The notes under the pieces: generated by a model | What the model was told of the DNA's origin: nothing | Seen by the model: the letters and a program-made list of their open reading frames with translations, nothing else | Databases searched by the model: none | Translations under genes and position numbers: made by a program | Assembly (NCBI RefSeq): GCF_030272615.1 | Contig: NC_081410.1 | Location: forward strand, 285,571,957-285,635,956 | Direction: 5' to 3' | Length of the DNA stretch: 64,000 nucleotides | DNA from: Cryptomeria japonica | Lineage: Eukaryota; Streptophyta; Pinopsida; Cupressales; Cupressaceae | Shown here: positions 1-10,189 of the stretch, piece by piece | Position numbering within the stretch: the first letter of the stretch is position 1 | How the letters are laid out: every line of letters starts with the position of its first letter

Positions 1-9
1 GGGTGGGAA

Positions 10-104
10 ACTTGAGTTGTTTTACAAGTTTATGTGATTGTGGTACTTGAGTTGTTTTACAAGTTTTGATATGGTTTTTGAGAACTTGAGTTGTTTTACA
101 AGTT
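10..104. repeat. Three-copy 21-nt repeat with terminal inverted ends
   Basis: Three copies of a 21-nt unit beginning ACTTGAGTTG and ending TTTACAAGTT start at 10, 45 and 84, separated by different spacers. The ends AACTTG and CAAGTT are complementary, so each unit can fold into a small hairpin. Confidence 0.75.
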
Positions 105-394
105 GATATGAAATGATAGGTTTTTGAACTTTGATTGTAGATGAGCAAATTTGTTGCATGTTTTTGATGTAAGTTTTATTTTGATATCTTTGTTTTGATG
201 TGGAAACTGATATTGGATTTGTTTTGAGATTTGATATGATAATGCCCCCTCGGGAGATCGTTCGTGCACACAAAGCATGAATGATCTCTCGAAAGAAGAA
301 GAATGTTGTTTGAAAGATGGAAGAGTAGATAGTGATGGCATGCATGGGTTTGATAAGATTGATTAGATTGATGAGAGCAAGTCTTGTTTCAGGT

Positions 395-520
395 ATGACA
401 CCTCCTGTATAAGACATGGATGATCGAGCGTCTGGTTTCAAGAATGATACCACTTGTATAAGACATGGATGATTTAGCATCTAGTTGCAGGAATGATACC
501 GCCTGTATAAGACATGATAG
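395..520. repeat. 49-bp tandem repeat, about 2.5 copies
   Basis: Units start with ATGAYACC and contain TGTATAAGACATGGATGAT. Two full copies of 49 bp are followed by a partial third. It sits in the 3' untranslated region of element T. Confidence 0.75.
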
Positions 521-625
521 AAGATAGTTTGGAAGAATGATAGAAGATAGGTTGGAAGAATGATAGAAGATAGTTTAGAAGAATGATATAAGATAGTTTG
601 GAAGAATGATAGAAGATGATGTGAT
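520..625. repeat. 23-bp tandem repeat, about 4.5 copies
   Basis: Repeated ATGATAGAAGATAGTTTGGA units follow one another with a few substitutions. The array directly abuts the 49-bp array and ends near 620. Confidence 0.8.
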
Positions 626-689
626 AGATATGCATGTGAGGGATGCAATGATGAATGATGAATGATATTTTGAAAATGAGATGTACGAT

Positions 690-790
690 ATGATATGCAA
701 CTAATTGTAAAATACTATGCAACTAATTGTAAAATGATATGTAGCTATGTGTAAAGTGATATGCAGCTAATTGTAAAATGATATGCAGCT
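690..790. repeat. Degenerate 22-24-bp tandem repeat
   Basis: Four to five units of the form ATATGCAGCTAATTGTAAA follow one another with small length changes, directly downstream of the 23-bp array. Confidence 0.65.
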
Positions 791-1706
791 ATGTTTTTGG
801 AGCATCTCTCGTTCTGTATTTGCCATCCGATAGAACCATTCATTTGCTTTCTTTGTAAATATCATCACTGAGCATTGATTTTTTTAGGATATGTTGAAAA
901 TTTATACAAGCATAATGGTATAATTGAACCATAATGACCTGAGAAAAATTTACATGATATTTGATTTTGCAAGATAGCACAAGCGTCAAGGTATAATTAA
1001 ACCAGGACGACCTGAGTGCGTATTGCGTAAACATACAAGAGTAGATCATTTATAATGCGTGAAATGGGATCAAGCCTTCAGTGATATGAATCACGTCTTG
1101 AGGCAAATATTCATACAATACAAGTGATCGCCTCCCAAACAGAAGACTAAGAAAATGTTGGAAGTTTTCCATGATCTCTGGCTGTGAAGCTTTTGATGAG
1201 ATAAGGGAAAGATTCCAATTTATTAAAAAGTTCAAAAATGCAAAATAATCAAGACCTTAATACGATAATGCAACATTGAGTACTTCAGAAAATCATCCAT
1301 CCTTAAGTTTCTGGTGTATTGTTCGTGTTAGGTTGTTTGTGATGTAGTGTAGTGGTGTTTGTTGGATGTCATATGTCTGAGTGTGGCAATAGTTGGTATG
1401 TCTTGAATGTTTGCAAGTTTTTGAACAGTCTAATGTCCCTAGATGAGCGTTTCTGCTGGATATGAGTATGTACAGCGATTTCCAAGCCATGGTAAAATGT
1501 GGTAGATGAATAACCCAGGATAGTGACGACGCTAAGTATGTCCTGGAGAGATATATGCTAAGTGTCGGGCGATGGCCGAGAGTGTTTTGATGGATAAAAT
1601 GGCATGGATATAGAGAAAGGAGCCGACCTTTCACAAAGGCGCCTGTTTACCAGGTTTTCACCATTTGTTTTTATCGTACTTTGTATCTTGACTTTTTCTG
1701 GAGTTG

Positions 1707-1737
<31 letters not shown>

Positions 1738-1771
1738 GCTTGTTTTGGCGTTTTCCGTGCACTAGGCTACT

Positions 1772-3226
1772 TTAAGTATAGTACTTTTTTAGATGAATGC
1801 TATTAGTTGGATCATCAAGCACATCTCCTTCAGAATTTGTTAGCTGATAAGCACCTGATCCATAGACTGAAATGATGACATAGGGACCCAACCAGTTAGG
1901 TTCAAATTTCCCTTTCTTTTCTCTATCTTGCTGGTTTCTTGGATTTTCTTTTAAGACTAGATCACCAACTTTGAAGTTACGAAGAATAACCTTATGATTG
2001 TAGCTCCGGCACATGCGTTGTTGATATGCTTTGAGATGAGTATAAGCATGTTGGCGTCTTTCATCTAATAGTTCCAATTCTTGCAGTCGATTTACCCGAT
2101 ACTCTTCATCTGGAATCAAGCCTTTCAAAGAGACTCTAAGAGATGGAATTTCTACCTCCAAAGGTAAAATAGCTTCTGATCCATATACCAAGGAATATGG
2201 TGTTGCCCCTGTAGGTGTGCGGATGCTAGTCCTGTAGGCCCAAAGAGCTGGATTGAGTTGTATATGCCAATCTTTGCCTGCATCATTTACTGTTTTCTTA
2301 AGGATTTTTAGGATCGTTTTGTTAGATGCTTCTGCCTGACCATTTCCTTGTGGATAGTATGGTGTAGAAAATCGATGCTGGATTTTGAATTTTTCACATA
2401 GTTCCTGCACATCTTGGTTTTTGAAAGGTCGTCCATTATCTGTGACAATTGAACTTGGAATACCATATCTGCAGATTATATAATTTAAGATAAAAGAAGC
2501 AATTTGTTTTCCAGTTACTGTGGTCATGGGAACTGCTTCAATCCATTTGGTAAAGTATTCTGTGGCAGTTATAATGAACTTGTGTCCATTTGAAGATGAA
2601 GGATGTATTTTTCCTACCAGATCTAATCCCCACTGACAAAAGGGCCAAGATGTGGTAAATGGTTGCAGTTCCTGTGCTGGTGCATGTATCAGATTGCCAT
2701 GGATTTGGCATTTAGGACATTTCTTGGCGAAATGATATGAGTCTTTTTCCATGGTAGGCCAGTAATATCCCATTCGTAGAAGCTTTTTAGCAAGAGTAGT
2801 GCCACTCGAATGTGTACCACAAATACCTTCGTGAAGTTCGTGTAAAGCCGAATCAGAATCATTACGATCAAGACAACGAAGAAGAGTACCATCGAGACCT
2901 CGACGATATAAGGTATCAGCGGTAAGGGTGTAACGGGCAGCTTGTCGGATAAAGTTACGTTTTTGGTTGCGGGATTGGTCAATGGGTAATATATTATGCT
3001 TGAGGTAGTCATATATTGGTCCATATAACGGAGAATCTGAACCGGTTAAGGCATATATAACATGAGATTCAGAATGGTCATAGGCGGGAGAGAACAGTTG
3101 CTCTACCAGGAACTCATAACGACTCTGTTGTTCTGGAATTTGTAGTAATGAAGCGATCGTAGCCATTGCATCGGCTGCTTTGTTATTTAACCTTGGTATT
3201 TGCTCAAAAGTGATGTGCACAAAATA
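1772..3226 (-). CDS. Integrase part of the element T polyprotein
   Basis: This is the continuation of the T polyprotein after the amber codon at 3227-3229 and has no start codon of its own; the frame continues directly from the RNase H side. Counting from the GTG codon at 3220, the zinc-binding HHCC motif is at H130, H137, C168 and C171, and the DD35E catalytic triad is D200 (GLDLVGK), D261 (VTDNGRPF) and E297 (GQAEASN), with exactly 35 residues between the last two. The C-terminal part (about 400-482) ends in a GPY-like NWLGPYVI segment and KKYYT. Integrase inserts the element cDNA into the host chromosome. All catalytic residues are present, so the domain looks functional apart from the upstream stop. 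Known alternative: none likely. Confidence 0.92.
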   Translation of the reverse strand, partial: YFVHITFEQIPRLNNKAADAMATIASLLQIPEQQSRYEFLVEQLFSPAYDHSESHVIYALTGSDSPLYGPIYDYLKHNILPIDQSRNQKRNFIRQAARYTLTADTLYRRGLDGTLLRCLDRNDSDSALHELHEGICGTHSSGTTLAKKLLRMGYYWPTMEKDSYHFAKKCPKCQIHGNLIHAPAQELQPFTTSWPFCQWGLDLVGKIHPSSSNGHKFIITATEYFTKWIEAVPMTTVTGKQIASFILNYIICRYGIPSSIVTDNGRPFKNQDVQELCEKFKIQHRFSTPYYPQGNGQAEASNKTILKILKKTVNDAGKDWHIQLNPALWAYRTSIRTPTGATPYSLVYGSEAILPLEVEIPSLRVSLKGLIPDEEYRVNRLQELELLDERRQHAYTHLKAYQQRMCRSYNHKVILRNFKVGDLVLKENPRNQQDREKKGKFEPNWLGPYVIISVYGSGAYQLTNSEGDVLDDPTNSIHLKKYYT

Positions 3227-6200
3227 CTATTTGAAATCATCCACCATCCGTTTGTAGGGTAGTAGCTTATCATCCTTGGTCTGAAAGTTGTTGTTGATTT
3301 GATTGATGACCAATTGTGAGTCTCCATAGACTTTTAATTCTGTGATCTTCCATTCGACGGCCATTTTGATGCCTATGACCAATGCTTCATATTCAGCCAT
3401 ATTATTTGTACATGGAAACATAAGCCTGTATGATCTTGGCATAGTGTGTCCTTCAGGGGTGATGAATAGAATGCCGGCCCCTGAACCATGTTGGGTATAG
3501 GATCCATCAAAGTATAGGATCCATTGTTTGAAAGAAAGAGCAAAAACGTCCCTGTCTGGAAATTCAATGTCCATGATTTGTTTTCCTGGTAGCGGTGTGT
3601 CAGCCAGCTGATCTGCAATTGCTTGTCCCTTGATGGCGCGTCTTTCTGTGTAATGGATGTCAAATTCACTGAGAATCATAACCCATTTAGCTAATCGGCC
3701 TGTGAGAGCTGCCTTGCTGAGTAAATATTTGAGAGGATCAATTTTGGCTACTAGCTTGATAGTGTGTGCTAGCATATAATGTCGGAACTTTTGAGATGCA
3801 AAAACAACTGTTAGGCAAGCCTTTTCAATGAATGTATAATTGAGCTCATATCCATTCAATGTTCTACTGATATAATATATGGCGTGTTCTTTTCCTTGTT
3901 GATCCTCTTGTGCCAATAATGCCCCCAGTGAAACATCTGTTGTTGATATATACAATATAAGAGGCTTTCCTGCAATTGGTGGTACTAGAACTGGTGGATT
4001 CATCAGGTACTGTTTAAGTTGGTAAAAAGATTCTGCACATTTAGTCTCCCATTTGAATGGCACATTTTTGTGTAACAAGTGGTTAAAGGGCAGACTTTTA
4101 TCTGCTAGTTGAGCGATGAATCGTCTGATTGATTGAAGTCGTCCTTGGAGAGATCGAAGTTGACTGATATTCTTTGGTGGTGGCATATCCATGATGGCTT
4201 GTACCTTTGCTGGATCAACTTCAATACCTTTAGCTGAGACGATGTAACCTAGTAACTTGCCTGATGTAACCCCGAAGACACACTTCTTAGGGTTAAGTCG
4301 GACTTTGAATTTCTGCAATCGATCAAAGATCTTTGTTAGGATGCCAAGATGTTCAGTTCTGGTGAAGGATTTGGCTAGCAAATCATCCACATAGTCTTCC
4401 ATAAATGTGTGCATCATATCATGGAATATGGTTGTCATTGCTCTTTGGTAAGTGGCTCCGGCATTCTTTAAGCCAAAAGGCATTACATTCCAACAGTATG
4501 TTCCCCAAGGACAGGTGAATGCTGTTTTGTCTTGATCTTCAGGAGCTATTTTGATTTGATTATAACCTGAGAAACCGTCCATTAATGAGAGCATTGCATG
4601 GCCTGCTGTGAGATCTACAATTATATCAATACTTGGTAGAGGAAAGTCATCCTTTGGGCAAGCTTTATTGACATCTCTGAAGTCGGTGCATATTCTGATA
4701 CTACCATCTGGTTTTGAGACTGGAACAATGTTAGAAATCCATTCTGCATAGTCAATAGGTCGGATGAATCCGACATCTAATAATTTCTTTAATTCTGTTT
4801 TGACCATGAGTGCTATCTGTGGATTCATCTTTCGTAGTTTCTGCTTGACTGGCTTGACCCCTGCAGAGATGGACAAGTGATGCATGATCAAGTGTGGATC
4901 CACCCCAGGCATATCAGCATATGACCAGGCAAAGTTAATTTGCTGTCCTTTAAAGAAGATGATGAATGCCAATCTTTCCTCTTTGGTCAGAGATTCTGCA
5001 AGGTGAATGTTTCTGACGGCTTCAGGGGTACCAATGTTGATTGATTGAGTGGGCTCAATCAATATGGGTGATCGTTCATGAAAATGTTCAGGAAGAGTGT
5101 CAAGTCTCCCATCATTAGGTGCCTTAAAAAGGTTTTCACCCTCAGATGCGTCCTTTATTTTTACTTTTTTGGGATCCATTGCTGCCATTGACTGGTTTTC
5201 AGCATTAGTTTCATTATTTGATTCATTTTTGCGACTGAGAGACTTGGCACTCCCTGAAGAACAGACGTCGGTATGCGGTTCACTGGTAGAGCCTGTTCCG
5301 GGATTTACGGTGCATAGGTAGTGGATAATAGATTCATCATCTGGAAAAATTGGGATATCATGAGTCTCAGGTTCAGTCCAGTCGATGAGATCAGGGAAGA
5401 CAAGTGGTAAGGAATCATGGGGTGGGTCAAGTTCAGCTACTGTAAGTGTTAGAATAGAGTTATCATCGTGATGGGTCTTGTTTTTAAAGAAATTTAGGGT
5501 TTCATCGAGGTCTTCGATGGTATCGTCTTCTACATAGACTTGTTCGTAATATTGCTGTTCGCTTTCCTGAACGTCATAGATATGTTGTGGTCCAAATTCA
5601 AGAGGTCTATCTTCTGCGTTATGTTCTTCTTGAGAAATGGATATGAAATCAGTATCATCTGGGATATTTGTAGTAGTATCTGAACAGGTACCCCATTCAT
5701 ATTCATTTGAATCAGTCTCATAGGCATCATCCCAAATTCTATCTGTGTTGTAGACAGGTATGTTGTATGGCGAAAATAAATCTTTGATGATAGATACTAT
5801 TTTGACATTTTGTGTGGATTCTGTATCTGATCCATCTTCTACATTCTGGATTTGTTCATATATTGTGCTTCCTCGGGGAGGAATGATGGGTGCTTGTGAT
5901 GATAGGATTGGTTCTTGAGCCACTGGTGTGTGAATATGAACCACTGCTGCAGATATGGCCTTCTTATGATTTAGAAGCTTTCCCTGATGTATCTTCTGAT
6001 CCTGACGTTCTCTTGCCTTACAGATTGTTTCTGCTGATTCAAAGAGAGCTTCCTGCCATGATTCTTCCTTGTATTTCTTCTTTTCTTTCCATTGAGGTTT
6101 TGTATTTGTATGTGGCGGCCTTTTTAATAAGAAAGTGAATTTAGAACCTAATCCTGCCTTATTTCTACTAGGTTGTGAAGGAAGATCTATAGGTTCAGTG

Positions 6201-9200
6201 ACTCCTTCTTGGCGTTTCCCAATAGGTCCTTTACCGCCATATCCCATTTGTTTCATGATCAGGTAGCCTTTTCCATATAAGTGTGTTGGTAGAACAATGT
6301 CTAGAGCGGCCGCTCTATTAGCTTCTTCTTCATCTTTGTATAACCAGTTAAGAACATCTTTATCTTCTGATTCATGTGCTAGAGTCCCTAATTGGATGAA
6401 GGTACCATTAAATTTAGTTATGGGCTGAGTTGCCTGATGTATTGATAGAGTAGGTAAACCATGTGATCTAGGTGATGTTGGCAATTTGGTTAAACACAAA
6501 GGCTCCATAGAGTATTCGCCCATGCCTTGGTCTTTGATTTGCATTTTCTGTTTGAAATCTCCCCATAAGGAGTTGGATTTTGCTATTGGTGGATCAGGTG
6601 TCGAAGACTGTTGCTTTTCTCTGTTATAAGGAACCAAACTATCTTGGGCTGCCCCCATGGTATTGCAATGTTGAAATGGATTGTGATCAGCTGATATGGA
6701 GATTTCCTGTCCATCATAAGGAAATTTGACACACTGGTGGTATGTAGAAGGTACTGCTTGCATTTCATGTATCCAGGGTCGGCCTAGTAAGATATTATAA
6801 GTGAGATCAATATCTAAAACTTGACATATAGTATCCTTTTGCACGGGGCCTACCTGAATAGGTAATATCACTGTTCCTTTAGAGGACCGTTCCTCATCAT
6901 CATATGCTTTTATGGTAATCTTTTTACAAGGATCAATAGATTCTTCTGAGAAACCTAGTGCACGGATAAGCTTTAAAGTACATATATTAAGTCCGGCTCC
7001 TCCATCTATTAAGACTCTTTTGACACGGTTTTTGCAAACAATGACTTCAATATGTAAAGGAGTATTATGCGGATGACTCAATGAAGTATTATCATGCTCT
7101 GAAAAAGTGAGGTTATGAGACTCTGTCATGTGGGCCACCATAGCTTGGAATTTGTCTATATCCAGATTTTGAGGTACATTTGTTTCTAAGAGCGCTTGCT
7201 CTAATATGTCTTTGTGTCTTGGAGATAGTTTTAACAATTCCAGGATAGATATCTGAGCCGGAGTTTTTCGCAGTTGAGTAACTAAGTCGTATTGGATTTT
7301 GGGTGTGGTGGTTGGAGGTGCAGTATGCCCCTTTAAGACATATTTCTGGGTCCGAGTTGTTACATTGACAGATTCATGATCACATTTATCTCGAATGGTT
7401 ATAACATTGACTTGATGGTCTTCAGCTGATATGTGATTGATTGTGTTGTTGTAGATGTGATTGATACGAGCTCCGCGAGTATCGTTTGAAGTCGATGCTC
7501 CATCTTTATAATTTGGTAAAGGATCTTTGAAGGCTTCGTGATCATTATTTGTTTTGAGACCATCCACTGTTAAGTCCCCTCGATCAATCATGTCTTGGAT
7601 TATGTGTTTCAATCTCATGCACTCGTTTGTTCTATGACCTTTGTTTCGATGAAAATCACAATAATGGGAATCATTCCACCAAGGTGGTTTGATCGGGGGT
7701 TCATAATTGTTGATTGGAGGTAAAGAAAGAACCTTGTTTGCTAACAGCTCTCTAAATGCGGACTCTAATGATTGGCCCAATGGTGTGAAAATACGCTTAT
7801 GGAAATTGTTGGTGTTGTTGCGTGAATTGTTGTTAGGCCCTGGATTCAGGTTTTTGTTTTGATTATCGTTGGTATTGTTGGTGTTGAGTTGTCCTTGAGT
7901 ATTGTTGGGTGTATTGGGAGTAGCATTTTTAGGATTTTTCGTATTCTGAGTATTTCCTGATAAAGCAAGCACTGGCTGTTTAGATTTAGGATCATAGGAT
8001 TCATTGTTGCCGTCATTTTTATTTCGAGTCCAAAATCGAGCTTTGTCTAGGTTGGTATTGTTTTGGTTATTGTAGTTTGATGAGTTCGTTCCTTCTTTGT
8101 AGAATTTGAGTGTTCCCTTTTTGACACAAGCTTCCTCTACTTGGATGCCATTTTCAATTAACTTGTCAAAAGATGGGATGCATTGAAGTTTGAGTCTGTA
8201 ACTCATTTCCCCATTCAAGTTATCAATGAAGATTTCCATTTTCTCTCTTTCAGGAATATCGCGAGGATATCTTGATACCATGCGTCGCCAACGTTGAAGG
8301 AATAACATGAATGTTTCATTGTTCTTTTGTTTGGTGTTGCAGATATCTAACATGGTTATGGCATGTTGGATGTTGTAAGAATAATGGGTGATGAATTTGT
8401 TGACTAATTCGTCAAATGATCTAACAGGGGGTGTAATCTTGGATAACCATTCCATTGTTTGTCCTCCTAGGCTTCTTGGGAATAACCTCATCAAATAAGT
8501 GTCATTATGAGCAAATTCAAGACTCATAGTACAAAATTCTCGAACATGATCTCGAGGATCACCTTTCCCATCATATTTATCAAATTTAGGAATGTCTGAG
8601 TTTGGAGGAAAAGGTATCATGTTTAAGCTTCTGTCAAATGGATAAGGACAGATTTCGTTTATAGAATACCGCACAGTTGTCCCTTGTTGCATATCATGCA
8701 TTTGTCTTTGCAACATTTGCATTTGTTGAGTAAGAGCAACCAAAGGCGCATTATCTTGCCAAGGGAAGAGTTCCTCCCTCGGATTTGTTCTCATTTGAAA
8801 AGGTGTAGCAAATGGTATGTGTTGTTCGGGGGTTTCGAACATAGGTACTCGCATTTCTGGTATATGTTGTTCTGGAATACGTTGTTCAGGTATGCGAGTC
8901 TCTTCTTCCCTTTGTTGTTCTTGGTATATGAATTGTTGAGATCCTGTTTGAAAGACATTTGCGTCGAAATCTTCAGGAATTTTGACACCTTTGCTTGTAA
9001 GCATAAGCAGATATTTTTCTTTGTCATTTTCCATGAGTTTTTCAATGAGTTTTTGGAATGAAGGATTTTCTTGGCATTCCTGAAGAATTGCATCAGTAAT
9101 TTTAGGATCTTCTGAAGATGGAACTTCAAAAGGATTTGATAACCTGCGATTCATACTTGATTCCGCGGGTGTCTCGCTTTGTTTGTTTCGTTGAGAGCGA

Positions 9201-9211
9201 GTGACAGGCAT
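3227..9211 (-). CDS. Gag-protease-RT-RNase H-aRH polyprotein of element T, ended by an amber stop
   Basis: The open frame extends upstream to 9244, but I favour the ATG at 9211 (MPVTRSQRNK), a typical plant Gag amino end. Counting from 9244, the Gag capsid region is about 205-375. A CHHC zinc-knuckle variant is C529, H532, H537, C542. The protease motif is LIDGGAG (D747). A G-patch-like glycine segment is about 989-1032, followed by an acidic linker (1130-1310). Reverse transcriptase is about 1495-1665, with YVDD at 1618-1621. A first degenerate RNase H is about 1763-1880. A second RNase H starts near 1909 with D1913, E1951 and D1975. The frame stops at TAG 3227-3229 in VDDFK-stop-YFV; without it the frame runs on into integrase. 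Gag and Pol share one frame, so there is no frameshift control. Confidence 0.9.
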   Translation of the reverse strand: MPVTRSQRNKQSETPAESSMNRRLSNPFEVPSSEDPKITDAILQECQENPSFQKLIEKLMENDKEKYLLMLTSKGVKIPEDFDANVFQTGSQQFIYQEQQREEETRIPEQRIPEQHIPEMRVPMFETPEQHIPFATPFQMRTNPREELFPWQDNAPLVALTQQMQMLQRQMHDMQQGTTVRYSINEICPYPFDRSLNMIPFPPNSDIPKFDKYDGKGDPRDHVREFCTMSLEFAHNDTYLMRLFPRSLGGQTMEWLSKITPPVRSFDELVNKFITHYSYNIQHAITMLDICNTKQKNNETFMLFLQRWRRMVSRYPRDIPEREKMEIFIDNLNGEMSYRLKLQCIPSFDKLIENGIQVEEACVKKGTLKFYKEGTNSSNYNNQNNTNLDKARFWTRNKNDGNNESYDPKSKQPVLALSGNTQNTKNPKNATPNTPNNTQGQLNTNNTNDNQNKNLNPGPNNNSRNNTNNFHKRIFTPLGQSLESAFRELLANKVLSLPPINNYEPPIKPPWWNDSHYCDFHRNKGHRTNECMRLKHIIQDMIDRGDLTVDGLKTNNDHEAFKDPLPNYKDGASTSNDTRGARINHIYNNTINHISAEDHQVNVITIRDKCDHESVNVTTRTQKYVLKGHTAPPTTTPKIQYDLVTQLRKTPAQISILELLKLSPRHKDILEQALLETNVPQNLDIDKFQAMVAHMTESHNLTFSEHDNTSLSHPHNTPLHIEVIVCKNRVKRVLIDGGAGLNICTLKLIRALGFSEESIDPCKKITIKAYDDEERSSKGTVILPIQVGPVQKDTICQVLDIDLTYNILLGRPWIHEMQAVPSTYHQCVKFPYDGQEISISADHNPFQHCNTMGAAQDSLVPYNREKQQSSTPDPPIAKSNSLWGDFKQKMQIKDQGMGEYSMEPLCLTKLPTSPRSHGLPTLSIHQATQPITKFNGTFIQLGTLAHESEDKDVLNWLYKDEEEANRAAALDIVLPTHLYGKGYLIMKQMGYGGKGPIGKRQEGVTEPIDLPSQPSRNKAGLGSKFTFLLKRPPHTNTKPQWKEKKKYKEESWQEALFESAETICKARERQDQKIHQGKLLNHKKAISAAVVHIHTPVAQEPILSSQAPIIPPRGSTIYEQIQNVEDGSDTESTQNVKIVSIIKDLFSPYNIPVYNTDRIWDDAYETDSNEYEWGTCSDTTTNIPDDTDFISISQEEHNAEDRPLEFGPQHIYDVQESEQQYYEQVYVEDDTIEDLDETLNFFKNKTHHDDNSILTLTVAELDPPHDSLPLVFPDLIDWTEPETHDIPIFPDDESIIHYLCTVNPGTGSTSEPHTDVCSSGSAKSLSRKNESNNETNAENQSMAAMDPKKVKIKDASEGENLFKAPNDGRLDTLPEHFHERSPILIEPTQSINIGTPEAVRNIHLAESLTKEERLAFIIFFKGQQINFAWSYADMPGVDPHLIMHHLSISAGVKPVKQKLRKMNPQIALMVKTELKKLLDVGFIRPIDYAEWISNIVPVSKPDGSIRICTDFRDVNKACPKDDFPLPSIDIIVDLTAGHAMLSLMDGFSGYNQIKIAPEDQDKTAFTCPWGTYCWNVMPFGLKNAGATYQRAMTTIFHDMMHTFMEDYVDDLLAKSFTRTEHLGILTKIFDRLQKFKVRLNPKKCVFGVTSGKLLGYIVSAKGIEVDPAKVQAIMDMPPPKNISQLRSLQGRLQSIRRFIAQLADKSLPFNHLLHKNVPFKWETKCAESFYQLKQYLMNPPVLVPPIAGKPLILYISTTDVSLGALLAQEDQQGKEHAIYYISRTLNGYELNYTFIEKACLTVVFASQKFRHYMLAHTIKLVAKIDPLKYLLSKAALTGRLAKWVMILSEFDIHYTERRAIKGQAIADQLADTPLPGKQIMDIEFPDRDVFALSFKQWILYFDGSYTQHGSGAGILFITPEGHTMPRSYRLMFPCTNNMAEYEALVIGIKMAVEWKITELKVYGDSQLVINQINNNFQTKDDKLLPYKRMVDDFK

Positions 9212-9748
9212 TTCAATAGAAACTTTCAGTGATGAAAGGAACAAAGTCCTCGTTGATGTTTTGCTCTGGCGTTGGTGGTTCTGGTCTAGGTGTGTTATAT
9301 GTGATGCACTCGTCGGGCAGGAATGCTGGATTGATTTTTCCTCCGCAGTTTATCTTTTGATTAAAAGCAGACTTTTGACAGTATGCTCTTGTTTTTCAGG
9401 GGTTCTTTGTCAAATTCGCTGGATTTGTTTTGGATATAACGTTTGACGTGATAAAGAAATACCCGATGGGATTTGAAGAGTTGACGATTGATGTATAAAA
9501 ATTTATTTCTCTTGATGAATTTGGAAAAGCTTGGTTGCTGTTTCTTTAACGTGATGTTGCGATAGAGGTTCTTCTTTCTCAGAATAAGGCGATTAGTCAT
9601 GCATGAGTGATCAATGATTTCCTTTGATTGATTTGGACTCAGTTGATTCTTGTTTTGGAAATCTCAAATTTTACTTTATCAGAATGAAGGTTTAGCTATC
9701 CCTTCACGATAAAGCGCGTCAAATGATATGGATAAGAGTTTGTTATAA

Positions 9749-10026
9749 GCGCTAAAACAGATTTCTTTGAATTTTGTTGTGAAATTTTCTTGAAATTTAC
9801 GCGCTACACTGTGATTTTGACGCGCTAACTGGTTTAGTGGATGCGCTAAAACAGAGTTTCAACGCGCTAAAAGGTTTGTTAGACGCGCTAAAACATATTT
9901 CTTTGAATTTTGTTGTGAAATTTTCTTGAAATTTACGCGCTACACTGTGATTTTGACGCGCTAACTGGTTTGGTGGATGCGCTAAAACAGAGTTTCAACG
10001 CGCTAAGATGTTGTTCTCACGCGCTA
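9749..10026 (-). repeat. GCGCTA array with exact 21-bp period in element T leader
   Basis: GCGCTA begins at 9749, 9801, 9822, 9843, 9864, 9885, 9937, 9958, 9979, 10000 and 10021. Spacings are 52, 21, 21, 21, 21, 52, 21, 21, 21, 21, so two 136-bp higher-order units each carry five phased sites. Most sites read ACGCGCTA, with the self-complementary core GCGC. The intervening bases are less conserved than the core. Exactly 21 bp is two turns of B-form DNA and is also the length of a common plant small RNA class; neither link is shown by the sequence. Confidence 0.9.
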
Positions 10027-10147
10027 GACTGCCTTGATTTTTCCTCTTGGTGTTTTTATGATGTTTTTGATTTTGTTGAGAGATTTATCAAGTAGGATGG
10101 ATGATTTTCTAAAATACAAAATGTAAACACGGCATACAAAGTATAAT
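9750..10147 (-). repeat. Left arm of a 398-bp inverted repeat
   Basis: This part of the T leader is repeated in inverted orientation at 11157-11554 with about two substitutions and no length change. The two arms flank the 5' LTR, giving a foldback with a roughly one-kilobase loop. Confidence 0.9.
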
Positions 10148-10189
10148 CATTTTACTTAATCTAACATAAAGTGTATGTTCTGTCGAGGA

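Larger units (their letters stand above)
1..1771 (-). other. 3' untranslated region of element T, minisatellite-rich
   Basis: This stretch lies downstream of the integrase stop of element T and has no convincing coding frame. It is built of several short tandem arrays (10-104, 395-520, 520-625, 690-790), a two-copy repeat around 895-1015 and a 28-base T run ending near 1737. On the minus strand just after the integrase stop it carries a GGTGAAAACCTGGTAAACAG-type stretch (1639-1662), which resembles the region after integrase in other plant Tat elements as I recall them. Tandem arrays in the 3' region are known for Tat/Ogre elements. The 3' LTR boundary was not found. Confidence 0.6.
9212..10189 (-). 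other. Untranslated leader of element T between primer site and gag
   Basis: About one kilobase without a supported gene. The half nearest gag (9212-9740) is plain sequence with no structure I recognise. The half nearest the LTR holds the 21-bp-periodic GCGCTA array (9749-10026). Leaders of this length are common in Tat elements and usually contain packaging and dimerisation signals; that role here is inference. Confidence 0.7.

Noticed and set aside
5097-5321. Plus-strand open frame inside element T
   Set aside because: It is antisense to the intact gag-pol frame and has no recognisable features; a shadow.
9749-10026. CRISPR-like appearance of regularly spaced repeats
   Set aside because: The period is 21 bp with short cores in a plant retroelement leader; no 30-bp direct repeats with unique spacers and no cas genes.
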